The position numbers and the translations under genes were made by a program. A stretch of 64,000 bases of DNA, from contig OW203721.1 of assembly GCA_934045075.1 (NCBI GenBank), positions 16,772,678 through 16,836,677 on the forward strand, given 5' to 3'. The notes under the pieces were generated by a model. The model ran no database searches. It had not been told where the DNA came from and was given only the letters and a program-made list of their open reading frames with translations. This DNA comes from Yponomeuta sedellus. Taxonomy: Eukaryota; Arthropoda; Insecta; Lepidoptera; Yponomeutidae. Positions 36,323 to 46,500 of this stretch are shown piece after piece; the first letter of the stretch is position 1, and every line of letters starts with the position of its first letter.

Positions 36323-36647
36323 GATTTTACAGTGGTATTTTATGTCCTTTCCTAATTACTATGGCACGGGGCATGTTAGGTAGTTTGGGATCAGGATTAA
36401 TTTCCTGGTCTCTAACTATTTTTTTCCGTTTGGAGATAATTAAACCACTGTTGATAAGCACAAAAAATATATTCTTTTTTTTATTTATTGCATGATATAT
36501 ATATGCTTTTTAAGCAGTTGATCTGATTGTCAATACTTCAGAAAAGGTTCCGGGCCATTTTATGTTGGGAAACTGTTATACAAAACACAAATGCGCAACT
36601 TATGTGGAAAATTCGTAGATACATTCTTAAACTAAAGTAATTTAAAA

Positions 36648-36783
36648 TTATACTATTTTTATTTTTAATGCACTAACCCGTGCTAAGGACAAATTTAAAA
36701 ACCTATTTAGAGGCTAAAAATTTCACCCATGCCGGGATTCGAACCCGCAACCTCTGGCTATCCGTGCCAGAGAATTTAAAATT
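36648..36783 (-). mobile_element. tRNA-derived SINE, 5'-truncated
   Basis: Same family as 39642-39786. Flanked by a 17-bp duplication actaaagtaatttaaaa (36631-36647, 36784-36800). The head is cut at ctggcacgg. Confidence 0.82.
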
Positions 36784-36809
36784 ACTAAAGTAATTTAAAA
36801 CTTTACGAC

Positions 36810-38340
36810 GGAAAATTCTCCGACGCATACACCTACGTATTGCTCACATATTATTATAGGTAGATCTGTGTGGCCTGATACTAGTCATTAAGAGCCTTTT
36901 AAATCACATGCCATTTGACATATGCATTTCAAAGATACGCACGAACGTCCCAACTAGCAACTAGCACACACGCTCTATCTACAATGATATTATACCTATA
37001 GTAAATTAATACAATAATATACCTAGTTATAAATGTCTATTAAGTACATTATTCACGTTACAGTAATGCGGCGTCGTGCGGGCGGCACGATTTTAAAGTA
37101 AAACAATTCCTAAAACGGTTACCTCGCGGTCAGGCTGTCTCGCTCGCACAATATAAAATTTTCAGTGATTGTAATCAAAAGTATACTATCTAACTTTCAT
37201 GTACTATCTAACTCACAAATTCTTTTTACAAATTTAAAATGATATACCGGCATAAGTCGGCCATTTTAATTGTTCTTAATTTTCATATACCCAGAGTCCT
37301 TCTATCAGTTATGACGAATCCAACGACACCCGTCAGTTATAATACATCAAGCTATTTTAGCTACGGAACATGCCAAAGAAATATACAAACATACATACAC
37401 ACAATCGAAAAAACATTAGCTTCCTTCTGGCGCAGTAGTGTAGGTACCTACAAAATTTTGAACATAACATATAACATTGTTTTTTAATTTTTTTATTTGA
37501 CAATAATTATTATTTATAAAGAAATATGTTACATGCACAATCCTAAAGTTAACTTACACTAAGCAAATCCACAATCGTATCGTCATAACTTGACATCCGT
37601 GACTATACCATAATATTTTTATTACATTAAGAATGTCATTAATAAACTATAAAATGTCAAATAGACCAGCCTGAGACACTACGCTGCACAGCAAGGGAGA
37701 TCCTCTGCATCATAAAATGCCCCTGAGCGGTTGGCAAGGCCACGGTTCCTCAAGCGCCGTCCTTATATTCTTTAATAAAAGTATTTACATAACATACGGA
37801 TGTAAAAACAGGCACATACATTGCTTCTGGCCCCACACTGGTATCCTAGTGTGGGTCTCTATGTCGTAAGAACCAGAAACAGCGACATCACAAACATGTA
37901 AACATCCGAGACTTGGGTTCTTTTTGTCCTCAGCCGGGGTTCGAACCCAGGACCTCCCGCATAATAGGCAGATGCGCTACGAGGTCGACAAAAAGTTAGA
38001 AACAGTGATGCCATAAGATAAGTAATTTCTACAGTTGTCGCACAAACGGCTACAGAGCTGCTGTAGCCGCCTGTTGTACTAGCTCAGTCGACAGAACATC
38101 AACCTTTACATACGTGCATACTAATCAGTTACATTAAAGACAAGAAAGCAAGAAAATCGAAACGGTTACCATGCTTTCGACTGTACATTCGCTCTACATT
38201 ATTGTAAGTAGTACGAGTGTCTCGAGTAGACCATAAGCGCCTTAGTAGTAAAATAAGTTGTTGCAGCGCTCTCACCTTATGTTTCTTCTCGGAATAAGGG
38301 TTTTCCCCCACCACATACTTGTATTATAGTCAAGTGGAAT
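36810..38340. other. Intergenic DNA between MULE cluster and transporter
   Basis: Contains the SINE-like repeat at 37640-37990; nothing else recognised. Short frames at 37239 and 38129 lack coding character. Confidence 0.4.
37640..37990 (-). mobile_element. SINE-like repeat with tRNA-like head
   Basis: Near 37930-37985, a reverse-oriented tRNA-like head (gtagcgcatctgcctattat, ggttcgaacccc). The rest is unassigned. The cloverleaf does not close properly, so this is not a tRNA gene. Confidence 0.35.
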
Positions 38341-38786
38341 TAAAAATATATTTTTCAACACACTTGCTCGTAAAGTGACTCTTATAACACCGGTTTAAGA
38401 ACCATAATGCTGTCCATTATACACGCGTGCGTAATAATATTACAGCACAAGTGCTGTAATGAATATAGTTTTAATTTTATCAACTACAGACAAATAATGA
38501 CAGCAAAGAGTTTTCATATCTAAAAATAATAATTTAATTTATATTTTATGCACGTTAGTATCAAAATACGATAACTAAACATTTATTTTCATCAAATTGC
38601 AATCAAAATAAGAAAAAGATAGACATATCTAAAAGCCAACTTGTAATTCAGAAATATCGATTTATAGGCTGTATGGAAGTTGTTACATTTGCCTACATTT
38701 GACAGCGCGCAAATTAAAAAAGTAAGCGCGCGCCATTTTCAATCTCAGTTCTCAAGAAATAAAACTTTTCATTGTTTATTGTGAAA

Positions 38787-38990
38787 ATGTCGAGTTCGAG
38801 TACTGATACTGAAGAGGATATGGTTTTAACTCCGCAAGACATACTTAATGAGGCGCAAATGCCAATGAAAGTTTGATACCCGAGAAATCTAGGGAAAAAT
38901 ATGTCGCAGCGTATGAAAATTTCCTAACATGGAAAACGGAAAAGAACGCGAACTCTTTTTCGGAGTCAGTATTTTTAGCGTACTTTTTAT
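38787..38990 (+). pseudogene. Tyrosine recombinase (Crypton-like) N-terminal fragment
   Basis: ATG opens MSSSSTDTEEDMVLTPQDIL, then after a frameshift near 38863 the frame continues ESLIPEKSREKYVAAYENF, LTWKTEKNANSFSES and VFLAYF. This pattern (acidic Ser-rich start, 'PEKSR.KY..AY..F..W', 'SENVLLAYF') is the N-terminal SAM-like region of tyrosine recombinases carried by Crypton-type elements in insects, as I recall them. Core-binding and catalytic R-H-R-Y parts are absent. Truncated and non-functional. Confidence 0.6.
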
Positions 38991-39047
38991 TTTTATTTAC
39001 CTGTGCTTGTTTTTTATTTTCCTCACAAGTGTGTTGAAAAACGTCGT

Positions 39048-39161
39048 ATGACACTCGTGAGCATTGGTCATTACAGACTCGGTTCCATAACTGCTCTCGC
39101 CTTCGGCTCGAGCAGTAAACCCACCTCGTCTGTAATGACCAACTTAGCTCACTAGTGTCAT
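39048..39161 (+). repeat. Long hairpin at 3' end of Crypton-like copy 1
   Basis: Outer arms atgacact.gtgagc and gctcac.agtgtcat. Middle arms ttggtcattacagac (39064-39078) and gtctgtaatgaccaa (39128-39142) are perfectly complementary over 15 bp. The apical stem is ctgctc...gagcag. Homologous to 47960-48074, with different bases but the same pairing. Confidence 0.8.
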
Positions 39162-39641
39162 AATGTACTATTATTAATGAAATAAAAATCGATGACAAGT
39201 GCCGCTGTAACCCTTTGTAAAGCCAAAGAAAAAACAAATTAATGACTTTTCGAAACTCAAATATACCAGCTAAATATATTTATAAATTTGAATTTGGAAT
39301 TCTTAAAAAAGAGAAGATGCTTCAGATCAAAGTGGCCAGTACGACGAAACGCCAATTTCATTGTAAGGACCTAATAATATAAAAATGTCACCGTGAAATG
39401 AGAAAATAACGGCAATTAAAGGCAAAGACGGTTTTCGATGAATAAGTTTTATCCACGGATTGAAAAATCAGCCCTAAGTAGTACTTCTGAGATAAAGGTT
39501 AAAATTTTCAGGTGCCTACAATTTAATTAAGTTCAATAATGTGTTTTAGGGATACAGCAACACAGTAGCCGCTTTTGCAGCTCGTACTGTACTATATAAT
39601 ATTGTACTGTTAGTACGTGCTACACAAGCGGCTAAGTAGAC

Positions 39642-39786
39642 TATGCTATTTTTATTTTTAATGCACTAACCCGTGCTAAGGAACAAATTTAAAAACCTAT
39701 TTAGAGGCTAAAAATTTTACCCATGCCGGGATTCGAACCCGCAACCTCTGGCTATCCGTGCCAGCGCTCTACCAATTGAGCCAATG
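39642..39786 (-). mobile_element. tRNA-derived SINE, full-length reference copy
   Basis: 145 bp flanked by ggctaagtagac (39630-39641 and 39787-39798), a 12-bp target duplication. Read on the minus strand, it starts ccattggctcaattggtaga (pol III A-box-like), has ggttcgaatcc (B box), a cloverleaf-like head ending catgggt, then tttttagcctctaaatagg, cacgggttagtgca and an A-rich tail. It lies just beyond the transporter's 3' end. Confidence 0.85.
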
Positions 39787-39846
39787 GGCTAAGTAGACGT
39801 TCTCTAAGAGACTTTACCGGCTAGTAACCGCTTACTGTACACTGGT

Positions 39847-39852
39847 TTTATT
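39847..39852 (-). terminator. Candidate polyadenylation signal of the SLC6-like gene
   Basis: AATAAA on the minus strand about 240 bp after the stop codon. A SINE has inserted just beyond it (39642-39786). Confidence 0.4.
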
Positions 39853-40092
39853 ATAGAGCTTGTGATCTCGCCAGTTGGGTGATCAACACATCCTATTAAG
39901 CCAATAACAAAATGAAAATCATTCATTATTATTAATACATTCAATACCAATCATTCATTGGTAAAGGCGCGTTAAGTGGATAATAAAACTAGACAAACAT
40001 TTAAACAGGCAATTATAATTTTAAATACCGTTTAGCTGAGACAACGTTAAGCTACAAACAATATTGTTTGCGACTAGCACCCACTTATATTT

Positions 40093-40566
40093 CTATTTTG
40101 ACTCTAAGTATTCTGGTTCTATCTCTACTTTTGAATTGATAGTGTTTTCGATTTCTTCGTGTTGTGTCTGGGCCGTGGCTGAGTGGATGTCAAAGGCGCT
40201 TAGCACTAACGTTTTCTTTGCGCTTTTCTGTTCGGCGAAGATTTGCCGCCAGTCGAGGGAGCGGGAGCGTCGCTTGTTCTCGTGGAGTTTTCTGAACTCG
40301 TCCCTCCGGTACACTGTCCAGAAGAAGTCATCGGAGTTTGACCGGAGCTTGTATATAACCTTGATTTCGTCAGGAGGATGGGTGGGGTCGATACTGCTGG
40401 CCAGGGAGGCCCTGGTTTGGCGGGGCAGCTGATCCAACCGCCATCGGGAGTCCACGCAGGGAGTCCCGCCTCGTTGGATCTCGTCTCGCCGAGCCATCCA
40501 ATAATAGTGAGCTATGGGGTCTCGTGGGCCCCAGTGCCGTGATGGTGTGAACGATGCCTTCACCTT
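40093..40566 (-). CDS. SLC6-like terminal exon: cytoplasmic tail and stop
   Basis: 474 nt: 157 residues and a stop. It begins KVKASFTPSRHWGPRDPIAH, the family's post-TM12 'sF.P...WGP' signature. It continues as a hydrophilic, charged tail (YYWMARRDEIQ; KSAKKTLVLSAFD) and ends EYLESK. Acceptor is cctcctacag. The tail is longer than in most SLC6 proteins. Confidence 0.88.
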   Translation of the reverse strand, partial: KVKASFTPSRHWGPRDPIAHYYWMARRDEIQRGGTPCVDSRWRLDQLPRQTRASLASSIDPTHPPDEIKVIYKLRSNSDDFFWTVYRRDEFRKLHENKRRSRSLDWRQIFAEQKSAKKTLVLSAFDIHSATAQTQHEEIENTINSKVEIEPEYLESK

Positions 40567-43500
40567 CTGTAGGAGGAAAAAGAAAATGGTTGCACATTTG
40601 CACACAGCCGTGCATCGTTTATGGCCTTTTTATGGTAATGTGGGATCGGCGACAAATTTCTGGTATTCGCGAGCGAGTTCACTTTATGCATATGCAAAGA
40701 ATATTTACTATGCATTCTTATTTTCCCATAGAAATACAAAGTAACGAAAATGTATTTTCCATATTCGCTACAGCAATAAATCCTTCTAATAACGCAACAA
40801 AGCATCGCCAGCAACTTTACTATACTTATACCCAGCTACTCACCGAAACAATGTCAAATTGGCACTGGTGCGCCACGGCCCAGGCAGCAAAGACCACGAC
40901 GATCATCGTAGCAAGAGCCGCGGAGGCCAGCAGGGTAAAGGAGCGCCAGGGCCAGACCGCCCAATCGTCGCTGGCCAGCTCGGTCGCCGCCCACCATGTG
41001 CTCAACGGCACCAGGATGCCGGGAGCCGCACACCAGCTCAACGCCCAGTAGCGACAAAGCTCACGCCCAGTCAGAAATTCGATGTCTTCTCGTAGCGTAC
41101 TCCAACCTTCGATAAATTACAATAAAATTTATTGTCGCAGTTTATTAAGGAAGGCGGTGCTCTCCCCTTGGATGAAGAAAAGTTATACTATTTTGTGTGC
41201 TCGGACAACAGGCTAATCACGCGTAAAAATCCAAGTACCTCCTCGGTATAGCAAACAGACCTTGTGAATGTGCCTAAACTCAAATAAGGTTTTAGCATCG
41301 GACTAATAAGGCAGGAGGTAGTGTGCCGTAATGGCGACAGTTTCAAACATGTAAAGCGTCTATTCTATTCTAAAATGCAGTATTCAAATTAGAATAACGT
41401 GAATATTTTTTTACTATACGTAACTAATTGTTATACGGCAGTTTTACATCACACCGTATAATATAACACAATGACCGAGTGAGACACAAGCTTGTCTCCG
41501 TGCTACTGAAATGCCTGTAACGGCTGTAACTTCTCGCGGAAACGTTTTTATCAGGTTCTATTCAGGTGCTCTCTCAGGTTCTTGACTTTTATACCTAAAA
41601 ATGTAGGCGATACGTAACTCATTTCTTCCACTTAGTTACTATACGTAATTTACGTAATTTATACATTAATAATATTATATATATGGCCTAGTTTATGTAT
41701 TTTATTAAATATATATGTGTGGCGAACTCCTCGCTGTTTGGTTTTTATATCGGTTTTAAAAAAGAATTAATTATGTCAGTGGATTTTGTTTTGAAATATT
41801 TTTTAGTTGTCAAGTAGTTAGCGGTTCTGCCCATGTTTTCTTTTAATTAAATCATAATATTACGAGGATTTCTACGTTTTCATTAGCATTCATACAGTCC
41901 ATTCATTTCCGTCGTTTTCAATATGAATATTAGTTGTAAGTCAGTTTATGTACCTACATATTCTTCCTGTATACTTCATGTACACCTACCTACCTACTCT
42001 CTTCATCTTTCAGTTCTATCCATCCCAAGGTTGTCTGGAAGAGATCGCTTTTAGCGATAAGACCGCCAATTGTATACGGCAATAGCTTAGATGTGTAAGC
42101 CTTTTTATGTATTTTGTTTTCTGGTGTGTACAATAAAGAGTTCTAATCTAATCTAATCTAATCTATACGCACCTATATATATATAGACATTGTAGAATAT
42201 GCTACCTATAGTATATTCTTAGTATAGTAGTAGTTCTCACTATAGTATATATGTATATTCTACTTAGGCACCGTAAATGAAGGCGAAGGCGGCCACTTCA
42301 GCGGCGACGGCGACGTGCACCAAAAGCGGCACGGCCAGCTCGTCGAGCAGCCGGCAGGCGGCGGGCGCGGCCACGCACGCGGCGGAGAGCGCGGCGCCCG
42401 CCGCCGAGCCGCACACCGCCGCGCTGCGCCAGCGCAGCGGCATCAGCCGCCGCAGCCGCTCGTACAGCGGAAACAGCAACGTCATCTGCCGGTGGACACT
42501 TGCTGATGCCGTCGTTGGACACTTTTTAGGGTTCCGTAGGCCGTTCGTCTCTCTGTCTGTCTGACCCTTTGTCTGTCCGCGGCATAGTTCGATTAAGACG
42601 AGAAAGTTGAAATTTGGCATAGATATACTATTATGAAAAAGAATTAAAAAAAAACTATAAAAATATCGCCAACTTAAGGGTGCAATATATTTTTCTCGCC
42701 TACCCTACACCATAGTGTGGGGTATCATAAGATTGGTCTTAAAAATTTAAAAGCTTTAAAAGCGTAAAAGCTTTAAAGCGCAAACTTTTCTCCGGTTAGG
42801 GCGTCCCTCCTGTCTAAACGGTTGATTGTAGAAACGACAAGGTAGAAAATTGAGGGTAGTCGCCCATATTATGAACTTAAAGGAAAACTGTCACGGCCAA
42901 GTAGTCTTAACAAGTTGACGATTAATACCGACCAACCTATAAAACGAAAACTTCCTACAAAATCCGTTAAAAATTTGATTTATGAAGTTGTTAGGTTTGT
43001 AAAGCAGATAAAACCCCCGCTTTATACGAAAGGCTCTTGCCCGACACGCACTTGGTCGGTTGTATTTAACAATTAGCTTTCAACCCTAATAATTATTAGG
43101 TATCTATTGTTTAATTTACATGAGAAAGATGTCTGCAGTTAAAGCCAGTTCAATGCATGACATCCAAGTTTTAGAATAATTTCAAGCCCAGTCATTTGAA
43201 AACCAAAATTTAAAAGACAAACTGATACCGTTTGTCTTTGTTAAAACAGAATTCCTCTAAAATACTCATCAGAGGCACTTTTAGTAATCTGTGATTACGT
43301 CTTTCCGTTTAGCACCGACTGACTGACTCTGTGGCGTGTTTTTATAGTAAAAACTAATTTTTGAGAATGATTTGCCAAAGAAAAATCTCTAGATCTGGAA
43401 ATGGAGACCTAGTCCACATGTATCGTTCATTGGTCGGAGTTTCTGCGCTACTTTAAGTACCACCCCGATAAACGTTTTGAAATATACCTAAGTATTTCTT

Positions 43501-46500
43501 TATGACACAGATTGTGGTTTATGTGAGATAATTATGTTTGTGAAATCCCATAAAATAAAAAAAACCGTTTTCCCGAATGTTCCATTTTCCAGAAACTCAA
43601 CTTATCTTTACCTTCAAACCGAATACGAAACATTACGAATGTTCACGCGAGTAGCGTGTACCTAAACGCAGTCGGGCTTTGAAGATGAGGTAGGGACAAA
43701 GGGGCCCGACGTCACCCCACCTACCGCAGACTTGCAAATAAAAGCCAGAACGAGTGCGTCGCGAAACCATTATCCCTCCTGACACGTGGTCCTATATTAT
43801 TAACAAATAATTGAAAAAAAATCGTTAATTAAAAGCAAACTTTAAATTGCTTTTTTGTTTTTCATTTATCATTTTATGGATTAGCTCATCCAATGACTAC
43901 CTCTAGTGGCATTTTGTCCGAGCACTTCCGTGCTTCGCAAGGCACGTTAAGCCATAGGTGCCGGCTGTCATATAATGGCAGTCGCTAAGCCATGTCAGAC
44001 ACCTTATGCGTAGCTTGATAACTTCTGACAGTAAGGCCCGCTACCGTCTTAGTATCCTCCACCAACCCGGACTTGGCCCCCGAGGTGGAGCATGGCCTAA
44101 CCTTCCTGCTATGCAGGATGAGACCCGTGCCCCAGCAGTGGGGGCATACAAAGGTTGATATTGATATCGATCGACTAACGAAAATATCAAATACACACGT
44201 ATATGTTGCGCTTTACCTACTTCAACTTTGATGCTATCAGAGAACTACCAACGCTAATAGTTTTCTAACATCATCGAGAGAGGACCAGATTTCTACCGGA
44301 ATAGTAAAAATTTGACTTCGCGCCACACCAAATTGCCACCGGAATAGTAAATACTTTAGTCCGCGCCGCTCACCATAGTGATTATCCCTGAAAAGAAGAC
44401 CATAGCAGCCAGCGTTCCAGGCCAGGCGAGAGGCAGCTCGCGGTGCAGCGCCGCTCGGTAGGCCTGCGCCAGCACGGCGAATATGCCCTGCTCCTTAGCG
44501 GAGCCCGAGTCTCCGGTCCCGTACCAGAAGAGAACGAAGCCGATACTTGCGGCAACATTCGTTCCCGCCAGCGCTAATGCCGATCTGTAACAAGCTGAGT
44601 AGTTAATTAGTCAGAACTGAGATTTCCGACTTAGCCTCATAGATGAGCCATTGTACGTAGCAAGCGCAGAGGTACGTTAACTCTTCAGACACTAAAGTTT
44701 CCGGGCTTCTGAACGGGCCATATTTTCACTGCAATATGTGGCCGGCAATTATTGCTGTCCCTCTCCTACTCACATGTTAGAGAAAGACACCAATAGTTGT
44801 CGGCCACGTATTGCAGTAAAATATGGCCCGTTCAGAAGCCCCAGGTGCTCCTAAACGGGCCATATTTTCACTGCAATATGTCGCCGGCAACTATTGGTGT
44901 CCCGCTCATACTCACATGTTAGAGGAAGACACCAATAGTTGTCGGCCACGTGTTGCAGTAAAAAGCTGGCCCGTTTAAAAGCCCCGCGATGTTTTCCTTT
45001 GCCGTTAGGGTGTGGTATTGCTACTATAACTTCAAAAATATTCCTACATAACTTAGAAATCAAAGAACATGGGTTTGAACCCACGACGTCCCGATTGAGA
45101 AGCCAGCATTCTACTAGCTGAGCGGAGTAGATGAATACCAAGAAAGTAATGTGATGTGTGCAATAACTATACTATGTAAGTATTACAAATATTAAATTGG
45201 TACCGGTTCCTACTCTGCATACTTAATAGGTACACATTAATGAAACCTTCGGAAGTAGTTTGATAACCAGGCGACGATATCACAAAAATGGAAATACACT
45301 GTATAGCGATTTAAAGCTTAATCCTTCTCAAAAATATTTCCCCGAAATCGAAAGTCGGTTTTCGTATACCCACAAAAGTTAACAGTACCTACCTCACACC
45401 ACGGAGTAAAACAGTAAAATAAGGATCGCTAAAAGAAAAGGTAAGGGAGCATTAATTTTTTTTATATTATTTCTGCTGTTTTTTTTTTTGCTTTTTAGTT
45501 CTATAATCTGTAAACTAACCCGCGGACCGACTGACAGACGGACGAACATGGTGAAATTATAATGGTTTCTTGTTGACTACGGAACCCTAAAAACAGTCAC
45601 GGCTTCATAAGAACATTCTTATGTTCTTAGGCATCTATAAGACCCGTAGCTAACCGTTCTTTTTTCCGCTATTGTGTCACTGTTGACATTAAAGTTGTTG
45701 TGACCACAGACATGTGGTGGTGACCATAGAAATCTTCGTACTCTAAGGTTCTGACAATGGACATCAGTGTTCCGGAAATCTTATTAATAAAGGATTGGTA
45801 TACTTACTTTGTATTGTTTGGTTCTGGACTATACCTACCGTAACTGAGTCATATGTTAATTTCACTTATTATCAACTTATCTAAATACTTCTTCATGCGG
45901 GCCAACCATACATGAATTACGTACCTATACGGCAAAGTAATGAGAAAAATATTTACGTACGAGAGAGACCGAGAGTAGCAAGTGCTTTCCTTATACAATA
46001 TCGGTTCAAGGATTCACGACAAGTGGCATATAATGCAAAGGTTGTAACGAAATTGCCTTGTAGAGATGAGTCGTTCTACTCATATTTATATTAAGAGCCA
46101 AATGTACCACATGAAGCAATAAACGATTGAACTTGAACTTGAACATACAACTTTCTCTTGGAAAATCGAAAAAATATCATCAAATAACTTGCGTAATTTT
46201 AGCATCGAACAGCTGATATTTTAGCAATTACGTAGTATGTAAATTTTCGGATGAATTCGGAATTTGTTTCAGACGATTCTTCTTACCGTAAAACTGCATT
46301 TTCAGACTCACCTATCTCATGTTTATTTTTTCACGTCTCAGCAACCTGTGTTAAGTAAAAAGTCGAGGAAATCTATTATTGGCTATAATGTATGTAAAAA
46401 AACTATTGTATAATCCGACTAATATTATAAACGCGAAAATTTGTAAGTACGGATGGATGGATGTTTGTTATTCTTTTACGTAAAAAGTACCGAATGGATT

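Larger units (their letters stand above)
38351..39172 (+). mobile_element. Crypton-like element derivative, copy 1
   Basis: Begins with tttttcaacacacttg followed by ctcgtaaagtg. It contains the start of a tyrosine-recombinase ORF (38787 onward), then the inverse arm caagtgtgttgaaaaa (39026-39041), then cgtcgtatgaca and a long hairpin (39048-39161) ending tcataatgtactatt. The same layout occurs at 47174-48085. Exact ends are uncertain because no target duplication could be fixed. Confidence 0.6.

Noticed and set aside
40826..41095. Long open frames on both strands over the transporter exon
   Set aside because: Shadows of the GC-rich coding exon 40844-41106; only one minus frame matches SLC6 and the splice phases.
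42277..42564. Ala-rich plus-strand frame
   Set aside because: Antisense of the GC-rich TM9-10 exon; no domain, runs into a repeat.
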